DNA from: Psychromonas sp. CNPT3
Lineage (GTDB): Bacteria; Pseudomonadota; Gammaproteobacteria; Enterobacterales; Psychromonadaceae
DNA: 64,000 nt
Direction: 5' to 3'
Assembly (NCBI RefSeq): GCF_000153405.2
Contig: NC_020802.1
Coordinates: 267,883-331,882 of the forward strand
The translations under genes were made by a program, and so were the position numbers. The notes below the pieces were generated by a model that saw nothing but the letters and a program-made list of their open reading frames with translations, was not told the DNA's origin and did no database searches. This document shows, one piece after another, positions 48,061 through 57,203 of this stretch (position 1 is its first letter; every line of letters starts with the position of its first letter).

Positions 48061-49968
48061 ATGAATATTTGTATCGTTGCGCACAATGCTTATGGCGCCT
48101 TAACGGGTGAAGAGTCCGGGCATATTGGAGGGGTTGAAAGACAAACCGCTTTACTTGCACTTTGGCTCGTTGAGCATGGCCACCAAGTCGCCGTGATCAC
48201 TTGGTCAGAAGGTGGAGAGAACGTTGAATATATTGATGGCATACGTATTATAAAATTATGTAAAGTCGATGATGGATGGCCTATTTTACGTTTTTTAAAT
48301 CCGCGTTGGAGCTCATTAAATAAGGCGTTAAGAATAGCTAATGCGGAGCTTTATTATCATAATTGTGCAGAATATGTGACGGGGCAGGTGGCTTTTTGGT
48401 GCAAATGGAACAAACGTCCTTTTATCTACTCTGTAGCAAGTGATGCAGATTGCGCCTTAGATTTACCTAATTTAAAATATAAGCGAGAAAAGATCCTTTT
48501 TCGTTATGGTTTAAAAAATAGCAATGTGGTGATCACGCAAACGTATCAACAAAAACAATTGTTAGAAACTAATTATAGCCTACAGGCTGAAGTCATCAAT
48601 ATGCCGGGTACTCCTCCTTGTTATGATGCTGATTTTAAATCAAAAAAATTATTTTTTAAGCAGAAAGTGATTTGGGTTGGGCGTTTGCATAAAGTTAAGC
48701 GTATAGAATGGCTGATTAAAATAGCGCATGCCCTACCTGATGTTTGCTTTGAGGTCATCGGCCCAAGTGATGATACTTCTATTTATATACAAAACATTTT
48801 AAAAGAGCTTGAGAGCACGCCGAACATTTCTTATTTAGGTAAAATTGCGCGTTTGAATATGCCTAATATTTATCAAAATAGTACGTTACTTTGTAATACT
48901 TCGATTTATGAAGGTTTCCCTAATACTTATCTTGAAGCATGGAGTTATGGCGTCCCTGTGATCACTTGTATCGATCCTGATCATCACATTCAAAAAAATA
49001 AATTAGGTTATCAGGCCTCACATTATTTAGGCTTAGTGCAACAAATAAAAAGTCTATTGGGTGACATTGATAGTTGGCAAGAAATGTCTAAAAATTGCCT
49101 GCAGTACTATCAGGAACATCATCAGCAAAAAACGGTGATGCAAAAATTTGAAAAAACATTTTTAGCGCAGATCCGCGCTCATGTTTCGGTACATTTTGAT
49201 AATGTAAGTCAACAATGGTCTGATTTCTATACGCAAAAAGAATTATCCATTTCACATTTAGATTTACAGCATCGTTTAGCACTAACGGAAAATATATTAT
49301 CCAACTTAAAGGTTAAATCCACTCAAAATAAGTTGCTAGATTTAGGTTGTGGCACGGGTTATGTACTTGAAAAAGTAGTCGCTATAGGGCCTTGGAGTGG
49401 TGTGGGCGTCGATATTTCGCCACAAATGGTGACTTATGCTCAAAAAAAATATCCACAATTTGAGATATTAGAAGCTACTGCAACGCAATTACCTTTTAAT
49501 AATCAGTCTTTTTCTGTGATCGTGTGTTTAGGTGTGATGGAATATATTCCGGCTTATGCCTTAGCCTTGGCAGAAATTAGCCGGATAATAACAAAGCAAG
49601 GCGATGTCATTATTTCTATCCCTAATAAAAATTCATTATTTAGAAAATTACGTAAGCTCGAAGTTTTTTTGTTTTCTCCTTTTAAGCGCCTGCAAGCAAA
49701 AATAACAGGAAAAGTGCACTCGACACATTCAATTTGTCACCAGCAATGGACGGCAGATGATTTTGCACAGCAATTAAATGACGTGGATCTGCAAGTGCAA
49801 AGCCTCAATTATTGTACTTATGGTGTACTCAGTCCCAAATTAGTTAGGGATAAATGGAATATTAATTTAAGTTTATGGCTCACTCAAAAGATAAACAAAA
49901 AACCGTTATTTAATCGCTATTTAGCCAATACCATTGTGATCCACGCCAAGCGCGTTAAGGGTAATTAA
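48061..49968 (+). CDS. Bifunctional glycosyltransferase (GT4) - SAM methyltransferase
   Basis: A 635-residue fusion. Residues 1 to ~380 form a GT-B glycosyltransferase: GHIGGVERQTALLALWL at the N-terminus, VIWVGRLHKVKRIEWL, and the donor-site region NTSIYEGFPNTYLEAWSYG. Residues ~395-635 form a class I methyltransferase with motif I LLDLGCGTG (425-433), VGVDISPQM and PFNNQSFSVIVCLGVMEYI. The two domains should act on the same growing sugar, adding a residue and methylating it. The gene sits 9 bp after the deacetylase and 3 bp before the next GT4. Acceptor and donor cannot be read from the sequence. Confidence 0.88.
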   Translation: MNICIVAHNAYGALTGEESGHIGGVERQTALLALWLVEHGHQVAVITWSEGGENVEYIDGIRIIKLCKVDDGWPILRFLNPRWSSLNKALRIANAELYYHNCAEYVTGQVAFWCKWNKRPFIYSVASDADCALDLPNLKYKREKILFRYGLKNSNVVITQTYQQKQLLETNYSLQAEVINMPGTPPCYDADFKSKKLFFKQKVIWVGRLHKVKRIEWLIKIAHALPDVCFEVIGPSDDTSIYIQNILKELESTPNISYLGKIARLNMPNIYQNSTLLCNTSIYEGFPNTYLEAWSYGVPVITCIDPDHHIQKNKLGYQASHYLGLVQQIKSLLGDIDSWQEMSKNCLQYYQEHHQQKTVMQKFEKTFLAQIRAHVSVHFDNVSQQWSDFYTQKELSISHLDLQHRLALTENILSNLKVKSTQNKLLDLGCGTGYVLEKVVAIGPWSGVGVDISPQMVTYAQKKYPQFEILEATATQLPFNNQSFSVIVCLGVMEYIPAYALALAEISRIITKQGDVIISIPNKNSLFRKLRKLEVFLFSPFKRLQAKITGKVHSTHSICHQQWTADDFAQQLNDVDLQVQSLNYCTYGVLSPKLVRDKWNINLSLWLTQKINKKPLFNRYLANTIVIHAKRVKGN

Positions 49969-49971
49969 TTT

Positions 49972-51111
49972 ATGTCGTTAAAAACAAAAGTATTGGTAGT
50001 TATCAGTAACCTTGAATTTGGTGGCGCTCAGCGGCAAATAGTGGAATTAGTCAATAATATAGATCGTCAGTACTTTGATGTACACGTTTGCTCGTTGTCA
50101 GCGTATATTCCGTTAGCCTCACAGTTTATAGACGGAACACCCGTTCATGTGATTGAAAAACAGTGTAAATTTGATCTTTTTGTCGTTGCTAAATTAATTA
50201 ATTTACTTCGAAAATATCGTTTTGATGTTATCCACAGTTTTCTGTTTGATGCAGAAATAGCATCCAGATTAGCGGGTAACCTCTGTTTTTTACCGATAAA
50301 AATAATTGGATCAGAGCGTAATACCAATTATAAACTGAAAAAAATCCAAAAAATGGCGTATCGCCTTACGAAAAGCTGGGTGCATATCTTAGTCGCCAAT
50401 TCAAAAAGTGGTGCAGCTTACAATCTTAAAATGACCGGTGTAGCAAAAGATAAATATCGCGTTGTTTATAATGGTGTGGATACGCAGCGTTTTCAACCTA
50501 GAGATAAAACCCTCGCCAGAAAAAAATTAAATTTACCATTAGATCGTAAAATTATCGGCATGTTTGCAAGTTTTAAAGCGCAAAAAAATCATCCGTTTAT
50601 TATCGATGTATTAGCTACATTGAAAGCGTCAGGTATGCACTTTAAATTATTATTAGTCGGAGAGATGTTACATGCAGGAATGCATGGATCTGATCATTAT
50701 GCTGCGTTACTTAAAGTAAAAATCAAACAGGCGGGCTTAGAGGATCAGGTTATTTTTTTAGGTAATCAAGCGCACGTAGAGCAAATATATCCGGCGTGTG
50801 ACTTTACTGTTCTTCCTTCACTTTTCGAGGGTATGCCTAATGTGCTTCTTGAATCAATGGCTTGCGCAGTGCCTGTTATCGCGAGTCGCGTCTCAGATAA
50901 TCAATACATCATTAATGATAATGTCAGTGGCGTAACACTCGAACTCAATAATATGTGCGATTGGGAAAATGCTATCAAGCAGTTTTTAGAAGATGATGCA
51001 TTGCGAGAGACGCTTTCTATTGGGGCAAGAGAAACGATGCTCTCATCTTTTTCATCAAGGCGCCTTGCCCAGAATATGCAAAAAATTTATAACCCCCAAT
51101 ACGAAGTGTAA
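49972..51111 (+). CDS. Glycosyltransferase family 4
   Basis: A 379-residue GT-B enzyme. EFGGAQRQIVELVN near the N-terminus and GSERNTNYK are acceptor-side motifs. VVYNGVDTQRFQPR, GMFASFKAQKNH and the donor-binding PSLFEGMPNVLLESMACAVP follow, the last holding the EX7E-type glutamates. It transfers a sugar from a nucleotide donor to the lipid-linked EPS unit at the inner face of the membrane. It starts 3 bp after the fusion gene, with AAGGG upstream of the ATG. Confidence 0.9.
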   Translation: MSLKTKVLVVISNLEFGGAQRQIVELVNNIDRQYFDVHVCSLSAYIPLASQFIDGTPVHVIEKQCKFDLFVVAKLINLLRKYRFDVIHSFLFDAEIASRLAGNLCFLPIKIIGSERNTNYKLKKIQKMAYRLTKSWVHILVANSKSGAAYNLKMTGVAKDKYRVVYNGVDTQRFQPRDKTLARKKLNLPLDRKIIGMFASFKAQKNHPFIIDVLATLKASGMHFKLLLVGEMLHAGMHGSDHYAALLKVKIKQAGLEDQVIFLGNQAHVEQIYPACDFTVLPSLFEGMPNVLLESMACAVPVIASRVSDNQYIINDNVSGVTLELNNMCDWENAIKQFLEDDALRETLSIGARETMLSSFSSRRLAQNMQKIYNPQYEV

Positions 51112-51142
51112 ATCTTTAACCCTTAAAACGTAAGGATAGATA

Positions 51143-51961
51143 ATGAAGACGACCGCCAATAAAAGCGATGTAGATAGCCGGTTGACAGATTTTGAAGTAC
51201 AAGGAAATACGCAATGTTTGTTTGGTGTTAATGTGCATGCATTAACAATGCAGCAAGCGTTAGAAAATATTGATAAGTGTATTACGCTCCGTCATTCATT
51301 ACATATCGGGATGCTTAATGCTGCTAAAATTATTAATATGCGCCGATCTCCTGCATTGGATGCGGATGTCAAAAAATCTAATATGATATTAGCCGATGGT
51401 AGTTCGATCTTAGTCGCAAGTCGATTACTTGGACGCGCGTTACCAGAGAGGGTTACGGGGATTGATTTAATGCTGGGTATTTTTTCGCAGGGCTCGCCCC
51501 TAGGTTATCGTATTTATTGTTTAGGGGCGACGCCTAAAGTCCTTGAAAAAGTGCAACAACAGATAGCTTTGCAATATCCCGGTATTATTATTGCGGGTGC
51601 GATGCACGGTTATTTTAGTGCGGATGAGGAACTCGCTGTGGCCGAAAAAGTAGCACGCAGTGGGTGCGATATTTTATTGGTGGCGATGACCTCACCTAAA
51701 AAAGAGAAATTTATGGCGCGCTGGGGGGAGGTTATGAATGTGCCGATTGTCCATGGCGTTGGAGGCTCCTTTGATGTGCTTGCTGGGCTTGTTGAGAGAG
51801 CGCCGAAGCACTGGCAAAAATTAGGTTTGGAATGGTTGTATCGGGTGGTGCAAGAGCCTAAACGTTTGTGGCGACGTTACTTGGTGACGAATACTTTATT
51901 TGTGTGTTTGCTAAGCAAAGAAATATTTTTATCTTTATGTGGCAGGGTAAAAAACCGATGA
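51143..51961 (+). CDS. WecG/TagA/CpsF-family glycosyltransferase (GT26)
   Basis: A 272-residue GT26 enzyme. Conserved parts are LNAAKIINMRRSP, ILADGSSILVASRLLG, RVTGIDLM, YCLGATPKVLEKV and GVGGSFDVLAGLVERAPKHWQKLGLEWLYR. E. coli WecG uses UDP-ManNAcA and TagA uses UDP-ManNAc as donor. With wecB and wecC in the locus, addition of ManNAc or ManNAcA is the natural proposal. It overlaps the following sulfotransferase by ATGA. A short N-terminal extension of ~25 residues precedes the domain. Confidence 0.9.
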   Translation: MKTTANKSDVDSRLTDFEVQGNTQCLFGVNVHALTMQQALENIDKCITLRHSLHIGMLNAAKIINMRRSPALDADVKKSNMILADGSSILVASRLLGRALPERVTGIDLMLGIFSQGSPLGYRIYCLGATPKVLEKVQQQIALQYPGIIIAGAMHGYFSADEELAVAEKVARSGCDILLVAMTSPKKEKFMARWGEVMNVPIVHGVGGSFDVLAGLVERAPKHWQKLGLEWLYRVVQEPKRLWRRYLVTNTLFVCLLSKEIFLSLCGRVKNR

Positions 51962-52956
51962 AAAACAAAAAACAAAAATTACTTTATTTAGCAGCTGCGA
52001 GTCATTCAGGATCAACCTTAACGGCCATGTTATTAGGAGCCCATCCTGATGTTTGCTCTGTGGGTGAATTAAAAGCGGTACATTTAGGCGATGCAGACAA
52101 GTACTTATGCTCTTGTAAAGACACGGTTCAAAAGTGTTACTTTTGGCAAGGTGTCACTGAAAAAATGGCGTTTGAAGGGCATAGTTTTAATATTACAGAT
52201 GCCAAAATGGATATTCGCAGTGGTGCAGATCGTTATGTGTTACGCCTTCTTAAGCCGCTTGTTAGACATAATATATTAGAATATATGCGTGATTTTTTAT
52301 TAAATATGTCGCCGTCATGGTGCACGGCGCTACCTCTGTTGCAACAGCGTAATAGTGATTATGTACGCGTCATCGCGGCGCAATCACAGGCAACCTGGGT
52401 AGTCGATTCATCTAAAATTGGTATTAGACTTAAATACCTTTTAAAAAATAAAGACTTAGACATTAAAGTGCTCTGGTTGGTACGTGATGGGCGAGGTGTG
52501 TCTCTAGCCTATAAAAATCCGTCACAGTTTGCGGATGCAAAAGATCCTACTTTACGTGGGGGAGGGGTTGGTAAAACACAAGAATTAGGTCGGGATATTG
52601 CACAAGGTGCACATGAATGGGTTCGCTGTAATGAAGAAATTGAGGCAATATTAAGTCAGATGGATAAACAGAATTGGCTGAAAGTTGCTTATGAAGATAT
52701 TTGTTTAGATACCGAGAATACCCTACACAAAGTATTCCAATTTATGGGCGTTGATAGTGCTCAGACAAGACTTGATTTTAAAAGTGTTGAGCATCATGTG
52801 ATTGGCAATGGTATGCGTTTAGATGAGAGTGAAACTATCGAATTAGATCAGCGCTGGAAGCATCAATTAACGGTCACTGACTTAGGTATATTTTCGAATG
52901 TAGCGGGTGCTTATCAAAAGAAAATGGGGTATGGCTGGGGCACGTTGCAGCGATGA
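51958..52956 (+). CDS. Carbohydrate sulfotransferase-like protein
   Basis: A 332-residue PAPS-dependent sulfotransferase. The 5'-phosphosulfate loop is SHSGSTLTAMLL (residues 15-26), and the 3'-phosphate motif is WLVRDGRGVSLAYKN. A small cysteine cluster (LCSCKDTVQKCYFW) is typical of bacterial members. I start at 51958 (MKNKKQKL), which overlaps the GT26 stop as ATGA; an upstream start at 51868 would overlap by over 90 bp. It probably sulfates the EPS repeat. A separate supply of PAPS (cysD/N/C) must come from elsewhere in the genome. Confidence 0.87.
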   Translation: MKNKKQKLLYLAAASHSGSTLTAMLLGAHPDVCSVGELKAVHLGDADKYLCSCKDTVQKCYFWQGVTEKMAFEGHSFNITDAKMDIRSGADRYVLRLLKPLVRHNILEYMRDFLLNMSPSWCTALPLLQQRNSDYVRVIAAQSQATWVVDSSKIGIRLKYLLKNKDLDIKVLWLVRDGRGVSLAYKNPSQFADAKDPTLRGGGVGKTQELGRDIAQGAHEWVRCNEEIEAILSQMDKQNWLKVAYEDICLDTENTLHKVFQFMGVDSAQTRLDFKSVEHHVIGNGMRLDESETIELDQRWKHQLTVTDLGIFSNVAGAYQKKMGYGWGTLQR

Positions 52957-52979
52957 AAAGGAAATAACTATTAATAAAG

Positions 52980-53020
52980 GTTACCCCTGATGCTATCTGA
53001 GCGGTAGTATCAAGAGTAAC
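52980..53020 (+). promoter_or_regulatory. Leader hairpin with ops-like sequence before wzx
   Basis: In the 77-bp gap, GTTAC/GTAAC and TGATGCTA/TAGTATCA (one G-T wobble) can form a two-part stem. It contains AGCGGTAGTAT (53000-53010), which differs from the ops core GGCGGTAG by one base. The ops element recruits RfaH in long polysaccharide operons. The match is suggestive only, and the base frequency of such 7-of-8 matches is not low. Confidence 0.3.
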
Positions 53021-53033
53021 AGAGGTATAGTAA

Positions 53034-54593
53034 GTGTTAAAAACGGATAAAAATTTGAAGGCAGAGGAAGATTTAACAGGGCAAAGTCGTTTCGCTTGGA
53101 ACTTAATGGTGAGCTGGGTCAGTCAGTTAGCGCTTATATTTTCAGGCTTTATCATGCCTCGCGTTGTGGATGAAAAAATAGGGCAGGTCGCCTTAGGAAT
53201 TTGGGATTTTGGCTGGACCTTTGTGGGTTACTTAACCTTACTCGGATTTGGCATGGGGGCTTGCTTTAATCGCTATATTGCAAAATATCGCGCCTCAAAT
53301 GAAATTGATAAGCTCAACGAAGTCGCTAATTCAGTTGTGTTTATACAGATTGGTATTGCTACGTTTGTGACCGGCGTGACGCTACTGTTTTTTTTCATAT
53401 TACCCGTTTATTTTAGCACTTCGTTACAAGGCTTTGAAAGCCAAGCTCAGTGGGTTATTTTATTCTTAGGCTTTAGTCTTACATTACAAATGCTTTCGGG
53501 ATCAGCAAGAGGCCTGTTAACGGGTTATCATCGTTGGGATATCCATAATGCACTACATGCGGGCAGTAGTCTTTTGTCATTATTGTTGATGCTATGTAGC
53601 CTTTTTTATACGGATATGGGTGTTGTTGGGATGGCGCTTAGCTATTTTATTGCAACGCTTATTTTTGAAAGTTTACGCTTTTACTTTGTAAGGCGTGTCT
53701 GTCATGAATTTCATTTCAATTTACGCTTGGCCAAGCGTAAAGTAGGTTTGCAAATGTTTACGTTTTCACTTAAAAGCATGCTTGCAAATCTGCCTCCTAT
53801 TTTATTACTGCAAAGCATTAACCTTATGATAGTGACCGTCTTAGGGCCTGCTGCGTTAGCTATTTTTGCGCGTCCAATGGCATTAACGCGCCATATAAAT
53901 ACATTTATGAGTAAATTTACATTAATGTTAACGCCGACAACAGGGGCATTAGAAGTAAATCAAGATATGACACATATTCAGGATCTGTATTTATATTCTA
54001 CGCGTTTAAGTTTTGCGTTTAGTTTGCCTTTGTTAGCCTTTTTATTTACCTATGGCGATGTGTTATTAACCTTTTGGATGGGATCGGATTATGCACTATG
54101 GTCACTAATGATGGTGCTTTCTATTGGGCAAGTACTGAGTATCGCACAAGATACTTCTATCCGAATTTTAATGGGCTTAGATCAGCATGGAAAAATTTCA
54201 ATTTATGCTTTTCTAACGGTGTTATTCATTTTTATTATTTTATTCTTCTTTTTTGCATCCTCGCATTGGACCTTAACGAAGGCTGCTATTTGCTTTGTAG
54301 TGCCCTTGACGTGTGTTTATGGCTTTATGATCCCCATTTATACTTGTCGAAAATTAGCGCTTTCTTATTTTAAGTATTGCCAGCGTTGCTTCTTCTTACC
54401 GCTACTTTATCTCTTACCTTATTTAGTGGCGCTTAGTTGCTCTCGGATCCTTTTTGATCAAGGTGAAGTACTTTTTGCCTGTTTGCTATTTGCAGTATCG
54501 GTTGCTCTCACCTTATTGATTTATTTTATTTATTTAGTGCCAAGATCTCTCAAGCAAAAATTATATTTAAAGCTAGGCTTAAAGTCGCGATAA
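53034..54593 (+). CDS. Wzx-like polysaccharide flippase
   Basis: A 519-residue membrane protein with about 12-14 helices, of the MATE/PST flippase superfamily. ARPMALTRHINTFMSKFTLM and LGFGMGACFNRYIAKYRA are typical of the PST group. It would flip the undecaprenyl-linked EPS unit to the periplasm. The start is a GTG at 53034 with AGAGG 8 nt upstream; there is no good ATG nearby. Family members vary widely, and substrate cannot be inferred. It is separated from the sulfotransferase by a 77-bp structured gap. Confidence 0.88.
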   Translation: MLKTDKNLKAEEDLTGQSRFAWNLMVSWVSQLALIFSGFIMPRVVDEKIGQVALGIWDFGWTFVGYLTLLGFGMGACFNRYIAKYRASNEIDKLNEVANSVVFIQIGIATFVTGVTLLFFFILPVYFSTSLQGFESQAQWVILFLGFSLTLQMLSGSARGLLTGYHRWDIHNALHAGSSLLSLLLMLCSLFYTDMGVVGMALSYFIATLIFESLRFYFVRRVCHEFHFNLRLAKRKVGLQMFTFSLKSMLANLPPILLLQSINLMIVTVLGPAALAIFARPMALTRHINTFMSKFTLMLTPTTGALEVNQDMTHIQDLYLYSTRLSFAFSLPLLAFLFTYGDVLLTFWMGSDYALWSLMMVLSIGQVLSIAQDTSIRILMGLDQHGKISIYAFLTVLFIFIILFFFFASSHWTLTKAAICFVVPLTCVYGFMIPIYTCRKLALSYFKYCQRCFFLPLLYLLPYLVALSCSRILFDQGEVLFACLLFAVSVALTLLIYFIYLVPRSLKQKLYLKLGLKSR

Positions 54594-54730
54594 TATTTTT
54601 TAATCAACTTTTCAGCATAAGGAAGGTTTATTCTAGTCAATTAATCTACACAAAAAAGTCAATATGCGAGCAACAGCATCGAAGTTAAGGCGTTCGCTAC
54701 TTTTTACGTGGAAATAAAAGGAGGACTGTT

Positions 54731-55954
54731 ATGCCCGGATCATTAAGAAAATATCCATTTCCTTATCAATCTATGTTGGCAATCTGTAGTGATCTTGATG
54801 AAACGCCAAATAAAGCGGTTTACTTTGAAACCATCCGTTACTTAAATACCGATCAAGATACGTTATTAGGTAAAGGCGTTAATTTAGAGGTGGGTAATAG
54901 TATTTATTTTTCTATGCCAGAAGATCAATTCTCTTATTTAAATACAGATGCACAAGGGCGTTTGCGTATTCATCAACTTATTGCTTCTGGGCACATTGAT
55001 TGTTTACACTCTTTTGGTGATTTTGTTAGCTCTCGAGAAGAAATACAAAAGTATTGGCAGATACTGCGTCATGGGTCTCGGCATATAGAGGTCTGGATTG
55101 ATCACGCCCAATCCCCCAGTAATTTTGATACACAAATAATGCATGGCCTCGGCGCCATTTACTCAAGTAAGCTTTATCATTGTGATATTACGTGTCAGTC
55201 GGGAGGTCTCGCCTTTATTTGGAAGGGCCGGGTAACCTCGGTTGTTGCACAAAATAGTGCGCATAGCATTGCGGGAATATTTAATCCGAAAAAGATGAGC
55301 ACTTCTTTTAAAACCATGGCATTAGAGAAATTAAAATATATTTTTGGGGTATTTGGTAGTAAAAAATACAGGATGCATCAACGTAATGATGTGTTACGCA
55401 AAACACACTTACACGATGGTACTAAAGTTTATGAGTTTATGCGCAGTAATCCCTCTTATGCAGGTGTTTCACGTTTTGATTGCACCCGAGGAATACACAA
55501 GGTTTTAAATAAGCGCATGCTCGATACCTTAGTAAAAAAACAAGGCGTGAGTATTTTATATACACATTTAGGTAAAATATTCTCAATAGAATCCCCTTTT
55601 ATCGATGTGACGCGTCAGGCTTTTGAGCTTTTAGCGAGCTACGCACAAAACAAAAAAATATTAGTGGCTAGCACTCGCAGATTATTGGGATATTTGCGCA
55701 CTCAAAAAGAGAGTTCGTATTATATAGAGCATCGCGGTGAAACGACGATTATTCATTTGAATACGCCTTATCAAGGTGAGGATATCAGTGGTTTGACTTG
55801 GTATGTTAAATATCCTGAAAATGTGCAGTTATATATAAATGACGTCCGATTTTTAAATTTGCAAATTAACGTGGCGGATCAAAGCGGACAGTTAAGTGTT
55901 TCTATCCCATGGCTAGATTTACATTTTCCGAGCGAAAATGAGGGTATGTTATAA
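54731..55954 (+). CDS. Unrecognised protein with CE4/glycoside-hydrolase-like barrel motifs
   Basis: A 407-residue cytoplasmic-looking protein without signal peptide. The N-terminus has LAICSDLDETP, reminiscent of motif 1 of NodB-type deacetylases (paired aspartates). SGHIDCLHSFGDF and WIDHAQSPSN offer histidines where metal ligands would be. The remainder (residues ~200-407) includes LYTHLGKIFS and a C-terminal beta-rich tail (HRGETTIIHLNTPYQG). I place it near the CE4 fold, but the family is not clear to me. AAGGAGG precedes the ATG, an almost ideal ribosome binding site, so expression is likely high. It is followed directly by a GT4 gene. Confidence 0.75.
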   Translation: MPGSLRKYPFPYQSMLAICSDLDETPNKAVYFETIRYLNTDQDTLLGKGVNLEVGNSIYFSMPEDQFSYLNTDAQGRLRIHQLIASGHIDCLHSFGDFVSSREEIQKYWQILRHGSRHIEVWIDHAQSPSNFDTQIMHGLGAIYSSKLYHCDITCQSGGLAFIWKGRVTSVVAQNSAHSIAGIFNPKKMSTSFKTMALEKLKYIFGVFGSKKYRMHQRNDVLRKTHLHDGTKVYEFMRSNPSYAGVSRFDCTRGIHKVLNKRMLDTLVKKQGVSILYTHLGKIFSIESPFIDVTRQAFELLASYAQNKKILVASTRRLLGYLRTQKESSYYIEHRGETTIIHLNTPYQGEDISGLTWYVKYPENVQLYINDVRFLNLQINVADQSGQLSVSIPWLDLHFPSENEGML

Positions 55955-55955
55955 G

Positions 55956-57203
55956 ATGATGAGATCCAAGCGTAAAATATTAGTCGCATTTTTATATCGC
56001 TATAGTTTACGATTTTGTTTATTTTTTTATCACTGCTTATTTTTTATTATTAAAAAAATAAAAATAAAAGACAGGCCCAGAGTCGAAAAGTCTGTGATTT
56101 TGGTCACCGGCACCTTTTATTCGGACCACTGGCTTATGACGCATTTGCAACCGATGGCCAATGCGAATAACTGTGCAAGTGTACTGATGGTTTCGTCAAC
56201 GGTGGTACCTGAAATGCATAATGTGAAAGCTTTATATGCCCCCCTTTTGTTGCAAAAGATACTGGGTAAAGTGGGCGCACGCTTGTGTTATTTCTGCTGG
56301 TTAAGCTTTCGCCTTAAACCCGATGTATTGGTGGGATTTCACCTTTTATTAAATGGTTTATTGGTTGCCATTCTGGCGCGTTGCATTGCTGCTAAATCTA
56401 TTTATATTTGTGGTGGTGGCCCTCGAGAGGTGATGCATGGTGGTCTATATACAGAAAATCGTCTTTTTAAACATATCGGAAAAGCCGATTTATTGATTGA
56501 ATCGCTATTAATTAAAGCAGTTAATGAAATGCATGTATTGATCACGATGGGAACCTCCGCACAACGCTACTTTCAAGAAAAAGGCATAAAAACGCAGTAT
56601 GAGATCATTGCGGGTGGCTTCGATGAGTGTGTTTTTAAAGTGAACAATGCACAACCCCAAAAATATGATTTAATTTTAATTGGACGATTATCGCAGGTAA
56701 AACGTGTAGATCGTTTTTTAAAGGCACTACAAAAAGCAAGAGAGACTCTGCCATCTTTAAATGCGGTGATTGTGGGAGATGGCCCTCAGCTTGCGCAGTT
56801 AAAGCAATTGAGTTTGAGTTTAGGGCTTGGCTCTGCCGTGGATTTTGTGGGCTGGCAAAATAATATTGAAGATTGGCTACAGCAATCTCGATGCTTTGTT
56901 TTAACCTCGGATTCAGAAGGGTTATCACAAGCCTTGATACAGGCAATGTTAACGGGACTACCGGCTATCACCTCTGATGTTGGTGATCTTAGCGACCTTG
57001 TGAGTGAGGAGGAAAATGGTTATTTGATAACGTCTTTATCTTCTTCGCATTTTTCTCAGGCTTTTGTGCATTTATTTTCTCATCAAAAGTTATTCGAGCA
57101 GTTTTCTGAGCATGCGCGGATCTGCGCTAAAAAATATTCGATAACAAATGTGACCTTGCAATGGCAAGAGGTATTGCAAACGTTATCGGAGAAAAATCAA
57201 TGA
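55956..57203 (+). CDS. Glycosyltransferase family 4
   Basis: A GT-B glycosyltransferase of about 415 residues. A hydrophobic N-terminus (LRFCLFFYHCLFFIIKK) suggests membrane association. The C-terminal donor site has LILIGRLSQVKRVDRFLKAL, VGDGPQLAQLKQL and LTSDSEGLSQALIQAMLTGLP. I prefer the ATG at 55956, 1 nt after the previous stop and 11 nt after GAGGG; an ATG at 55938 (MRVCYKMM) in the same frame is the alternative, overlapping by 17 bp. It overlaps the next gene by ATGA. The sugar donor is unknown. Confidence 0.87.
   Translation: MMRSKRKILVAFLYRYSLRFCLFFYHCLFFIIKKIKIKDRPRVEKSVILVTGTFYSDHWLMTHLQPMANANNCASVLMVSSTVVPEMHNVKALYAPLLLQKILGKVGARLCYFCWLSFRLKPDVLVGFHLLLNGLLVAILARCIAAKSIYICGGGPREVMHGGLYTENRLFKHIGKADLLIESLLIKAVNEMHVLITMGTSAQRYFQEKGIKTQYEIIAGGFDECVFKVNNAQPQKYDLILIGRLSQVKRVDRFLKALQKARETLPSLNAVIVGDGPQLAQLKQLSLSLGLGSAVDFVGWQNNIEDWLQQSRCFVLTSDSEGLSQALIQAMLTGLPAITSDVGDLSDLVSEEENGYLITSLSSSHFSQAFVHLFSHQKLFEQFSEHARICAKKYSITNVTLQWQEVLQTLSEKNQ

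Noticed and set aside
51868-51957. Earlier start for the sulfotransferase gene
   Set aside because: It would overlap the GT26 gene by 94 bp and add residues without family support; ATGA overlap at 51958 is the normal coupling arrangement.
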